From the NCBI GenBank assembly GCA_050247075.1, contig JBFWUW010000068.1, forward strand, positions 1 through 36,106: a DNA stretch of 36,106 nt, in the 5' to 3' direction. The position numbers and the translations under genes are program-made. Position 1 is the stretch's first letter, and the number at the start of each line of letters is the position of its first letter. The notes beneath the pieces are model-generated. The model did no database searches. It saw only the letters and a list, made by a program, of their open reading frames with translations, and was not told where the DNA came from. This DNA is from JBFWUW01 sp050247075 (GTDB lineage Bacteria > Planctomycetota > Planctomycetia > Pirellulales > JBFWUW01). Below are positions 27,260-34,459 of the stretch, in pieces.

Positions 27260-27329
27260 CAACTAGCTGAGTGCTGAAAGCTGATGGCTGGCAGCTATGA
27301 ACTGAAAACTAACAACTAACAACTACTCA
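27260..27329. repeat. 7-bp tandem repeat array C overlapping the ATPase stop
   Basis: Ten units of 7 bases in register (plus strand): CAACTAG, CTGAGTG, CTGAAAG, CTGATGG, CTGGCAG, CTATGAA, CTGAAAA, CTAACAA, CTAACAA, CTACTCA. Nearly every unit starts with CT. The last unit contains the stop codon of the FtsK-type ATPase gene (CTA at 27323-27325, TAG on the minus strand). Array D follows after about 30 bases. Confidence 0.7.
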
Positions 27330-30300
27330 TTATTCCCCAACCGCTGCTTCGCCCATTCTAGCCAGGCGGAGGGCGGCGTGCCGTAGGGGCGGAATTTTTC
27401 CAGCCGGGCTTGTTCCTCGCTGTGGAACAGGGCACGGTGGATCCCCAGCCTGGTCGCGGCGGGACCGTCGATGAGCGAACTGGAATCGTTGGCCGACATT
27501 TGAAACAGAATCCGCATCTCGAACTCGCGCAAGGTTTGGCGGTCCCAGGCGCGTTGCAGGTTGTTGAGGCTATCGACCCACACGATCACATGCACGCCCA
27601 CGGGCGGGCCTTCCCGCAGGATATTGCCGAACAGCTTGCCAGGGCTTGGCGGCTTCTCCTCTCCCATCCGCGAGAACCCGCCAAAGTCGTCCTCGTCCTT
27701 GCGCAGGTCGCGGAAGCGCTGCAGCCCGTACACAAACAGGTAGATCGACGAACCGGCTTTTTCGCCCGATTGCTGGCGGCGAGCCACCTCCGCCGCCACT
27801 TCACCCACGGCGGCTGGCAGTTCGCGCACCGATACCAGCCTGGCATCCGACGCCACGATGCCAGTCAACTCCGCCAATGCCGCCGACTGGGGCGAACCGG
27901 CCGGTGCCCCATCAAACACGTAAAACCGCGAGCAACCGCCCTCTTCCTCATTCGACATTCGGCACTCCCCACTCGGCATTCCCATTTCCTGCCCTCCCAG
28001 CCCGACCATGCCGGCGGCAAACATCCCCAGCGTAGCTTCTTCGTTCTGGCCAACAATCAACAAATTGCTGCCGCTTTGCGGGCGGAAGACGGCCGCCGTG
28101 GGATCTTTGATGGCCACCGCTTCGCCCAGCCAAAAGTATTGTTCCTCGGACGTGCCGGGGCGAATGCGGTCGCGGAGCAGCCGGTCGAGGAGGGCGTTCT
28201 TGTCGATCTCGGCTGGAACGTTACCCTCAAAGACGATCCGCGGGCGGTTGTCCAGGCCTTCCTGGCGGGCACGGTCGCGGACGGTCACCAGGTAGCCCTC
28301 GCGCACTTCATCGGGCAGCCAGACGACTTGGAAGGGATGGTTCCCCTCGGTCATGCCGTTGCTGTCGTTGTAGATCGCCTCGCCAGGGCGCGAGAGAAGC
28401 CGCGCGGCCGTGTTGTCTTCGCTCAGAATCAGGTGGGCGTCGGCCTCGCTGCATTGCAGGGCGATCCGCACCGCCATCTGGCCCAGTGTACTGCGGGCCA
28501 GGCTATAGGCCCCTCCCAACGTCTGCGAGCCAAGCATGACGTGAACGCCGAACGCCCGTCCTTGCCGCACCAGCCGGTCCAGCAGCAACGACGTGTCTTG
28601 CGCCACCTTGTCGTCCTCCATGAAGAACTCTTGAAACTCGTCGATAATCAACATGATCCGCGGCAGCGGCTGGCCGGTGATGGCGCGGTAGCTGGAGACA
28701 TCTTGCGCGCCGATGGCCCGGTAGGCATCGGCCCGTTTTTTCAGCTCCACGTCCAGCCGTTCCAACACGCTCAGGCCAAACTCGCGGTCGCTCTCCACCG
28801 CCACCACGCGGGCGTGCGGCAATTCGTGCGTGGCGTAGGTCTTGAACTCGACACCTTTCTTGAAGTCGATCAGGTAGAGTTCCAATTCGTCGGGGCTGTA
28901 GCGCAGCGCGGCATTGGTGATTAAGGCGTGCAGCAATGTCGACTTGCCGGAGCCGGTCTTGCCGGCAACCAACGCATGTTGCGACGTCCCTAGCCCCAAC
29001 TGCATGTGCTGCAAACGCGTGGCGCCGGCACGGCCCAAGGGGACATCGACAATCTTGCGGCTGTCGCTGGCCCAGACTTCACCCGGCGGCGGAGCGATGA
29101 ACTCAAAGGGAACCTCCACCCGGCTGGCGGACTTGGCCCGGCGGCCGGCGGCGTGGACGATGTCGGTGAACTCGGCCGGCGCTGGGGGCGCGTCAAGTGT
29201 CAGCGGAAATTCCAGCAGCGCCCTGTCTTTGAGATAAAAGCGGTCCTTCTTCCAGAACAGGGTGGTCCCTTGCCGCTCCAGGTCGCGCAGGTTGAAACTC
29301 TCGGGCAGGTTCTCGTTGACATCGACGCTGACGATGGTGAACACGCCGCAACGGGCACCGCTGGCGGCAATGCTGGCCAGCCGTTTGGCGGCGGCTTCCG
29401 AGAAATTGTGGGGGAAATCGGCCACCACCAAAAAACGAAACGGCTCGGCGATTTCGCCGGCATGCGTATTGTAGTCCTCGATGGTGGCAAACTCGTTCCG
29501 CAGATACTTTTGGATGACGTTCTCCATGTGCTCGGAGATGTCGGCCAGCCGCTGCTCAATATGCCGCGGGTCGGTCCAGATGCGGTTGGTGACCAGGGCT
29601 TCGTCGTGGTCCGCCAGATGCATAAAGGCGGCAAAGTTTTCGCCCAGTCCGAGCGGATCGATAATCGTAAAGCGGCACTTACTGGGCGGAATGGCCGTCA
29701 GCAGCCGCAACATGGCGGCCTGCATGGCTTGCACGGCGGCGGAGCGGCCCACGGCGGTGCGAGTTTTGAAGACCAACGAACATCCGGCTGGAAACGGCAC
29801 CACCGCCGGAAAAACATACCCGGCGGGTGTGACAATCTTGAGGCTGCTGTCCTCGGGAACAGCGCTGGGGATTTGCGCCAACGATAGTTCGAACTGGCCA
29901 ATCCGCAGGGCCGGGGGCGATTCCGTCGGCGATTCCCAAGGCTTGCCGGCCAGTTGTTTCCACTCGGGAAACAGCTTGGCGCTGCGCTGTTGGGTATCGC
30001 GGACATCGGCTTGAATCTTGGCCAGGCCTTCCATCCAGGCGTCGGCCAAGGCTTGCCACTGGTCGTCGTGCGCTTGCCGCAATTCCTCCCGCCGCGAACG
30101 GTGCGCCTGGTTGGCCGCCTGGCTGTCGCGACGGTAACACTCCTCGATCTCGGCCGCGCGTCGGGTGTGTGCAGCTTGAAGTTCGTGGAGTTCCCTGTCG
30201 CGGGCATCGACCAACTTCATCAATTGCGGAGGGTAGAGCGCGTCGATCCGCTCTTGTTCGGCGTTGCGGCGGCGTTCGACTTCGGCCATCCACTCTTGCC

Positions 30301-31312
30301 GCGCCGTCTCGGCCTTTTTCAGCTTGGCCTGCAGCGCGTCGTCCAATTCCTTGCGTTGGGTGGCGGCCAGTATTTCGGCCCATTGCACGCAACGGCCATG
30401 CGCCGCCGCCCCGTCGCGAATGGCCTGGCAATAGTTGGGAAACAACTCGTTGACTTGCGACTTGGCCGAGGAAAACATCATCAGGGCGATCAACGTCCCC
30501 AAGACAAAGGCCGCCGCCACGGCAATCGCCAGCCCCACCGGGCCCTTGCCCAGCAACAAGCTGACACCGCAAAACACCAGCGTCAAGAAGACGAACATCC
30601 AAATCACGCCCAGCCCTTGAAACAAAGCCGGCGAGCGCAGGCCCACCAGTTCTTGCCGCAGGGACTCCGCCTGGTCGGCGCATTGCTTGAGCGTGGCCCG
30701 CGGATCGAACTGCTCGTAGCCGGGCGTATCTTGCTGGGCCACGTACTCGGCCGCGGCGTGCTGCCGCCATTTCTTGAGCAGCTTGCGAACGGAATCCTGA
30801 TTCTCGGTCAATTCGTTGAGTGTGGCGTCGATCTGCTCGCGAAACTCCGCGAACTGCTTGCCCGGCGCGTCTTTGGTGGCGTCGAACACGGTCTTGGCTT
30901 CCCAGCCAGCTTCCTCGCGGGTCGTCTCTCCTTGGACGCGCTGCCGCTCGAAATCGGCTAGCAATACGTCAAGGGCTTCGTCGTATTCCTGCTGCTTGGC
31001 CGTGTGTTCGCTCTCGAACCGGTTGTGCAGGGTGTTGCGCGCGGAGGTGAATTCCTCCTCGCAGGCGCGGCGGTCGCGCTCCACCCGCTGGCCGAGCGAT
31101 TGCTTGGACTGCTCAAACTGTTCGTCGGCCTCGGCCAGGCCGGCCGCCAGATCGGCGCGGATGCCAATCTCCGTCTCTGCCCGCGCGGCGGCCAACTCGC
31201 GCAAAGCGTGAATCACCAGCACCTGGCGGTCGCGGGACAGGGGGGGCGCATCCGCCGGCGGCAGCGGCAAGGCGGCCTGTTCGTCATCCAGTATGGATTC
31301 GTCAATGCTCAT
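27323..31312 (-). CDS. FtsK/SpoIIIE-type ATPase of a type VII secretion-like locus
   Basis: The product is 1329 residues. Residues 30-200 and 310-450 are long, highly charged helices, predicted coiled coils. Between them are two membrane helices (about 231-253 and 257-280). Three RecA-like modules follow. The first (about 490-720) has no intact P-loop (SLVFKTRTAVGRS) but keeps the fold (CRFTIIDPLGLGENF, FRFLVVADFPHN). The second (about 750-1050) is complete: Walker A GKTGSGKST (784-792), Walker B IMLIIDEF (886-893), and GSQTLGG. The third (about 1080-1329) has a lost P-loop (NLLIVGQNEEATL). This resembles EssC/YukB motor proteins that export WXG100 proteins, with coiled coils in place of FHA domains. 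A WXG100 gene opens the operon upstream. Residues 1109-1125 are encoded by a 7-bp repeat array. Confidence 0.88.
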   Translation of the reverse strand: MSIDESILDDEQAALPLPPADAPPLSRDRQVLVIHALRELAAARAETEIGIRADLAAGLAEADEQFEQSKQSLGQRVERDRRACEEEFTSARNTLHNRFESEHTAKQQEYDEALDVLLADFERQRVQGETTREEAGWEAKTVFDATKDAPGKQFAEFREQIDATLNELTENQDSVRKLLKKWRQHAAAEYVAQQDTPGYEQFDPRATLKQCADQAESLRQELVGLRSPALFQGLGVIWMFVFLTLVFCGVSLLLGKGPVGLAIAVAAAFVLGTLIALMMFSSAKSQVNELFPNYCQAIRDGAAAHGRCVQWAEILAATQRKELDDALQAKLKKAETARQEWMAEVERRRNAEQERIDALYPPQLMKLVDARDRELHELQAAHTRRAAEIEECYRRDSQAANQAHRSRREELRQAHDDQWQALADAWMEGLAKIQADVRDTQQRSAKLFPEWKQLAGKPWESPTESPPALRIGQFELSLAQIPSAVPEDSSLKIVTPAGYVFPAVVPFPAGCSLVFKTRTAVGRSAAVQAMQAAMLRLLTAIPPSKCRFTIIDPLGLGENFAAFMHLADHDEALVTNRIWTDPRHIEQRLADISEHMENVIQKYLRNEFATIEDYNTHAGEIAEPFRFLVVADFPHNFSEAAAKRLASIAASGARCGVFTIVSVDVNENLPESFNLRDLERQGTTLFWKKDRFYLKDRALLEFPLTLDAPPAPAEFTDIVHAAGRRAKSASRVEVPFEFIAPPPGEVWASDSRKIVDVPLGRAGATRLQHMQLGLGTSQHALVAGKTGSGKSTLLHALITNAALRYSPDELELYLIDFKKGVEFKTYATHELPHARVVAVESDREFGLSVLERLDVELKKRADAYRAIGAQDVSSYRAITGQPLPRIMLIIDEFQEFFMEDDKVAQDTSLLLDRLVRQGRAFGVHVMLGSQTLGGAYSLARSTLGQMAVRIALQCSEADAHLILSEDNTAARLLSRPGEAIYNDSNGMTEGNHPFQVVWLPDEVREGYLVTVRDRARQEGLDNRPRIVFEGNVPAEIDKNALLDRLLRDRIRPGTSEEQYFWLGEAVAIKDPTAAVFRPQSGSNLLIVGQNEEATLGMFAAGMVGLGGQEMGMPSGECRMSNEEEGGCSRFYVFDGAPAGSPQSAALAELTGIVASDARLVSVRELPAAVGEVAAEVARRQQSGEKAGSSIYLFVYGLQRFRDLRKDEDDFGGFSRMGEEKPPSPGKLFGNILREGPPVGVHVIVWVDSLNNLQRAWDRQTLREFEMRILFQMSANDSSSLIDGPAATRLGIHRALFHSEEQARLEKFRPYGTPPSAWLEWAKQRLGNNE
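27940..27988 (-). repeat. 7-bp tandem repeat array B inside the ATPase gene
   Basis: Seven units in register on the coding strand: GAAATGG, GAATGCC, GAGTGGG, GAGTGCC, GAATGTC, GAATGAG, GAAGAGG, with a core of GAATGNN. It encodes residues 1109-1125 of the ATPase (EMGMPSGECRMSNEEEG), a polar loop between a predicted helix and the strand FYVFDG of the third RecA-like module. The frame stays open. Confidence 0.7.
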
Positions 31313-31426
31313 TGCTAGTTCCGCGCGCCCGTCAAAGCCAAATCGAGCGCGCCGCCGATCCGCCGTCGCGCTCTGGAAGAACTAAACGTATTCAAAGTCA
31401 ATTGTCGCCAGGGATGAGGGCCGTAG

Positions 31427-31444
31427 CGTGGACTTTAGCCCACG
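31427..31444. repeat. TTTA-loop hairpin between the 77-aa gene and the ATPase gene
   Basis: CGTGGAC (31427-31433), loop TTTA, GCCCACG (31438-31444): a 7-bp stem with one A-C mismatch. It is the same design as the hairpins in the inner arms of the element at 14862-15172. It sits in the 160-base gap before the ATPase start codon and might be a REP-like element. Confidence 0.45.
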
Positions 31445-31472
31445 AAAGGCCGACAAAACACTGGGGCCATGC

Positions 31473-31706
31473 TTATCCTCGATCGGGCGAACTTTCTTGT
31501 TCCGCCGCCGTGACGACCTGGCTCAAGCGGCTCAGCCGTTCCATCGTAATCAAGATCTCCGGCTCCAGCGGCACCAGAAACTTTTCCTCAAAATCGCGGG
31601 CGATGGCATCATTCCAATCCTGCTTGGTCTCTTCCCAACGTACCCGCAATGTCTTGGTGGCATCGCGAACTTTGGCGGCGGCGGTAGCGAAATCGGCAAC
31701 GCGCAT
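31473..31706 (-). CDS. 77-aa helical protein of the T7SS-like locus
   Basis: The product is 77 residues, predicted almost all alpha-helical, with no signal peptide. A helix around 8-40 carries two tryptophans (Trp24 and Trp31, RWEETKQDWNDAIARDFEEKF). The segment LVPLEPEI forms a break, and a second helix (55-70) follows. This helix-turn-helix size resembles WXG100-type proteins, but the W-x-G turn is missing; it is a possible WXG100-like partner or a chaperone. No named family is recognised. The ATG is preceded by the 7-bp array A with no Shine-Dalgarno-like sequence, so translation may depend on coupling or on that leader. It lies third in the operon, 160 bases before the ATPase gene. Confidence 0.68.
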   Translation of the reverse strand: MRVADFATAAAKVRDATKTLRVRWEETKQDWNDAIARDFEEKFLVPLEPEILITMERLSRLSQVVTAAEQESSPDRG

Positions 31707-31709
31707 GGG

Positions 31710-31807
31710 AGTTTTCGGTTATCGGTTATCGGTTATCGGTTATCGGTTATCGGTTTTCAGTTTTCAGTTTTCATTTTTCATTTTTCATTTTTCATTTTTC
31801 ATTTTTG
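31710..31807. repeat. 7-bp tandem repeat array A, 14 units
   Basis: Fourteen 7-base units in register (plus strand): AGTTTTC, five GGTTATC, GGTTTTC, two AGTTTTC, four ATTTTTC, ATTTTTG. Two blocks are perfect (five and four copies), joined by single-base transition units. It begins three bases upstream of the ATG of the 77-residue gene and contains the stop codon of the 195-residue gene (31792-31794). It therefore forms the whole spacer between these two genes. Perfect 7-bp repeats are prone to copy-number change by slippage. Confidence 0.85.
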
Positions 31808-32379
31808 GTTTCTTCACTTGGCTCTTCCACGGCCTCGGTGGGAGAAGCTCTGGCCACGCTTCGGGTTTCGGCGCTGTCCGTGGCGGCTGTCGTTGGCGTG
31901 TGGACCGACATGTAGGCGTCGATAGCATTGAGCGAACGGTCGAGATACGCGATGGCGGCCGGCAGGGTGCCATCCAGCCAGGCGGCCAACTGGTTCGCCC
32001 GTCCGTCGTACTCCATGACTTCGCGCTGCACGGTTGATCCCCAGCGCTTCGTGACGACCAATTTTTCCTCGGCCCGGCCCAGCATGATCTTGGCCCGGTC
32101 CAACGCCTTCTTTTCCTCCAGGCAACTGGGGACTCCGCCGCCCGGCGTGGGCCAACTGCGGCAGCGGTGCAGGTCTTTCTTGGCCTCCAGCACGTTGTCG
32201 CTCCAGCGGCGAATCTCCGCTTCCCAAAAGCTGGGCTGGCGGTCCAGAATCCACTCCAGGGTGCGGCGCGTTTCCAAATTGACCGATGTCAACGCATCGC
32301 GGACTTGTGCCCCAAAAGAGATCAGGCAGGCCCGAAAATCGGCAATCGCCTGGACCGAGGTTACGCGTGCCTGGCTCAT
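31792..32379 (-). CDS. 195-aa helical protein of the T7SS-like locus
   Basis: The product is 195 residues with no signal peptide. Residues 1-150 are rich in Trp, Arg, Leu and Glu and predicted helical: VQAIADFRACLISFGAQVRDAL, then RQPSFWEAEIRRWSDNVLEAKKDL, then EEKKALDRAKIMLGRAEEKLVVTKRW. This suggests a helical bundle or coiled coil. The last 40 residues are Ala/Thr/Ser/Glu-rich and disordered-looking. The final KNEK and the stop are encoded by the 7-bp array A, so the C-terminus has probably been rewritten by the repeat. GGGAG precedes the ATG; it starts 18 bases after the WXG100 stop. No named family is recognised. By position it may be a secreted partner, chaperone or structural part of the secretion machine. 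Confidence 0.75.
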   Translation of the reverse strand: MSQARVTSVQAIADFRACLISFGAQVRDALTSVNLETRRTLEWILDRQPSFWEAEIRRWSDNVLEAKKDLHRCRSWPTPGGGVPSCLEEKKALDRAKIMLGRAEEKLVVTKRWGSTVQREVMEYDGRANQLAAWLDGTLPAAIAYLDRSLNAIDAYMSVHTPTTAATDSAETRSVARASPTEAVEEPSEETKNEK

Positions 32380-32397
32380 CCAGTCTCTCCCAAGGGA

Positions 32398-32670
32398 CTA
32401 CTTCTGCCGCAGATATTCCTCTATCCGCTCGGCCTTGCGCAGCAGCAACGGGATATGTTCGTTGGTCGAATCGACAAACCGGCTCATCACCAGCATGGTC
32501 TCTTCAAAGTCTTGCGTGAACTTCTGGTTTTCTTGGTCGCGCCACGATTGGCCCAACCCCAGCAACTGCCCCTTGAGCATCAACATTTGGTTCTGCAATT
32601 CGGCGTTGAACCGTTTGAGATTGTGGGCAAACCGGCGCAACTCAGCCGGATCGACAATGGCTTGCGACAT
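32398..32670 (-). CDS. WXG100-family (ESAT-6-like) protein
   Basis: The product is 90 residues from the ATG at 32670, with AGGAA seven bases upstream. The frame is open to 32793, but the longer form would run through the palindrome and has no start signal. There are two helices (about 7-38 and 46-85) joined by a turn with LGQSWRDQENQKF, where Trp43-x-Asp45 stands at the W-x-G position. This is a known variant of the motif in non-actinobacterial WXG100 proteins. Length, helical hairpin and the absence of a signal peptide all fit the family. These proteins are exported by FtsK/SpoIIIE-type motor ATPases, and such a gene is fourth in this operon. It is first in the operon and may be either substrate or component. 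Confidence 0.8.
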   Translation of the reverse strand: MSQAIVDPAELRRFAHNLKRFNAELQNQMLMLKGQLLGLGQSWRDQENQKFTQDFEETMLVMSRFVDSTNEHIPLLLRKAERIEEYLRQK

Positions 32671-32705
32671 GATTCGTTCCTGAGAAGTGAAGGGCCCAGC
32701 CGGCG

Positions 32706-32720
32706 GGCATTCCGAATGCC
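32706..32720 (-). promoter_or_regulatory. palindrome upstream of the WXG100 operon
   Basis: GGCATT, CCG spacer, AATGCC: a perfect 6-bp dyad 36 bases before the WXG100 start codon, beside a TAAGCT-like box on the minus strand. It could be an operator or a leader hairpin; no promoter is convincing enough to call. Confidence 0.35.
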
Positions 32721-32800
32721 AGCTTACCACAATCTGGCCGCGGGAGAATCTTGCCGCCCAGGAATCGGCGGAGCCGTGGGGCGGCCGGCCCAAATAGAAG

Positions 32801-32829
32801 CGGCGTCGCCAAGGCCTGGCGACGCCGCG
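32801..32829 (-). terminator. strong hairpin between the DUF1501 and WXG100 genes
   Basis: A perfect 12-bp GC-rich stem (32801-32812 with 32818-32829) with a 5-base loop lies 25 bases after the DUF1501 stop codon. On the minus strand it is followed by TTCTATTT, a weak T tract. It separates the DUF1501 gene from the WXG100 operon. Confidence 0.6.
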
Positions 32830-32853
32830 AAGTCGTTCTTTTTGGCGGTCGGC

Positions 32854-34197
32854 TCAGATCAACTCGGGCAACGGCGGCTTCTCGGTCAGGTACTGCGGAC
32901 GACCGGTCGGATCGGCGATGGTCGTGACGGCCGTGTCGATCCCCAGGTTGCGGTACAGCGTGGAGAAAATCTCTTGCACGTCCACCGGGCGTTCCTTGGC
33001 GAATTCGCCCAAGCGGTTGGTGGCGCCAATGGCCTGGCCCGTACGCATGCCGCCGCCGGCCATCCAAGCACAACTGACTTGCGGCCAGTGGTCGCGGCCG
33101 GCTTGGGGGTTGATCCGCGGCGTGCGGCCAAACTCGCCCCAGGCGATAACCGTGACATCGTCCAACATGCCGCGCTCGTCGAGGTCTTCGACCAGAGCAC
33201 TCAAGCACTGGTCGAGCTTGCCGCCGTGGTCGCGAACCAGGCCAAAGTTATCGCCGTGGCTGTCCCAGCGGCCATAACTCAGCGTGACGCAACGCACGCC
33301 CGCCTCTACCAGCCGGCGGGCCATGAGGAGTTGGTCGTTGCAGGTCGGCGCGCCGTCGTACTGAAATTTGTAGGGCTTGCCATCGCCGTAGCGTTCGCGC
33401 AAGGCGGGGTCTTCCTGGGAAACATCCAGCGCGTCGAGCAATTTGCTGCTGGTCAGCACGTCCAAGGCCCGCTGTTCGAAAGCGTCCATACCGTTGATGA
33501 CGCCGTTGGAATCCATCTCGCGGCGCAAGTTGTCGAACCCGCGCAACAGCGACTTGCGGTCGTTGAGCCGGTCGTTGCTGACGCCATTCAACGTCATGTT
33601 GGCCAAGCCTTCGCCGTCCGGCTTGAACGGTGCGTACGGGGCACCCAAGAATCCCGGTACGCCCGGATCGGACCAAGGCCCGTGCGAGGTCTTGGCGGCC
33701 AGGCCGACGAACGGCGGAACCGAAATATCGACGGGACCATTCAGCTTATGCAATACTGAACCAATGCTGGGGCGTCCCCCCAAGGTGCGCAGGCTTTGGC
33801 GTCCCCAACCGGTCAGGCACTGATACGCTTCGTGTCCTGCTTGGACGCCGACTACCGAGCGAATCACCACCGATTTGTGCATCAGCGAGGCCAGCTTGGG
33901 AAAGCTCTCGCCGATCTGAATGCCCGGCACGCTAGTGCTGATGGGGTTGAACTCGCCGCGGATCTCCAGCGGGGCATCGGTCTTGATCTCCCACATGTCC
34001 TGGTGCGGCGGGCCGCCCCCCAAGAACACGTTGATGACCGCTTTGTGGCGAGTCCCATTGCCGGCGGCTGCTTCGGCCCGATAGACATCGGCCAGCGACA
34101 AGGCGGTGGCACCAAAAGTCAGGCCGCCAATCCGCATAAAATCGCGGCGCGAGACGCCATCGCAATATCGAACTTGCTTGCCGTAGATGTTCAGCAT
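32854..34197 (-). CDS. DUF1501 protein with Tat signal, lone copy
   Basis: The product is 447 residues from the ATG at 34197, with GAGAGGAAA upstream. The N-terminus carries the twin-arginine motif SRRDF (16-20) followed by MRIGGLTFGATALSLADV. Family landmarks are AVINVFLGGGPPHQDMWEIK, SVVIRSVVGVQAGHEAYQC, CVTLSYGRWDSHGDNFGLV, DVTVIAWGEFGRTPRIN, GRDHWPQVSCAWMAGGG. The expected DUF1549/DUF1553 partner is not adjacent, unlike at 20371-25387. It is presumably an exported metal-binding protein of the alkaline-phosphatase-like fold; the activity is unknown. The promoter candidate at 34282-34311 serves it. Typical of planctomycetes. Confidence 0.93.
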   Translation of the reverse strand: MLNIYGKQVRYCDGVSRRDFMRIGGLTFGATALSLADVYRAEAAAGNGTRHKAVINVFLGGGPPHQDMWEIKTDAPLEIRGEFNPISTSVPGIQIGESFPKLASLMHKSVVIRSVVGVQAGHEAYQCLTGWGRQSLRTLGGRPSIGSVLHKLNGPVDISVPPFVGLAAKTSHGPWSDPGVPGFLGAPYAPFKPDGEGLANMTLNGVSNDRLNDRKSLLRGFDNLRREMDSNGVINGMDAFEQRALDVLTSSKLLDALDVSQEDPALRERYGDGKPYKFQYDGAPTCNDQLLMARRLVEAGVRCVTLSYGRWDSHGDNFGLVRDHGGKLDQCLSALVEDLDERGMLDDVTVIAWGEFGRTPRINPQAGRDHWPQVSCAWMAGGGMRTGQAIGATNRLGEFAKERPVDVQEIFSTLYRNLGIDTAVTTIADPTGRPQYLTEKPPLPELI

Positions 34198-34281
34198 ATC
34201 GCTTTCCTCTCTCGGACCAAGGCGGGAAAGAACCATTTCATCCGCCCAAAACAAGCGGGCAGATCCGGTTCCTTAGCGGTC

Positions 34282-34311
34282 ATTCTATAGGCAGGGACTC
34301 TCTCACTCCAA
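34282..34311 (-). promoter_or_regulatory. promoter candidate for the lone DUF1501 gene
   Basis: On the minus strand TTGGAG (34306-34311) and TAGAAT (34282-34287, 5 of 6 matches to TATAAT) are 18 bases apart, 85 bases before the DUF1501 start. The -35 match is weak. Confidence 0.3.
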
Positions 34312-34459
34312 CAACTTATCAAACATGATTTATATATCGGCGGGCTGGTCGGTGTCAAGCCGCTGAAAACCGTGAAATGTCCGCTAAGAACCCCCCGCAG
34401 GGACTGTCGGACTGTTGAAAACCGCCTTGTCAACTACGGTTGAGTACTGAATTGGGGCA

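Noticed and set aside
27410..28924. 504-residue rightward frame opposite the ATPase gene
   Set aside because: High-GC mirror frame of the ATPase; no motif or start signal, while the minus strand has intact Walker motifs.
31710..31807. CRISPR array
   Set aside because: The repeats are contiguous 7-bp units without spacers, and no cas gene is present.
32167..33759. 530-residue rightward frame opposite the WXG100 and DUF1501 genes
   Set aside because: It crosses the 12-bp terminator hairpin and mirrors three clear genes; no family features.
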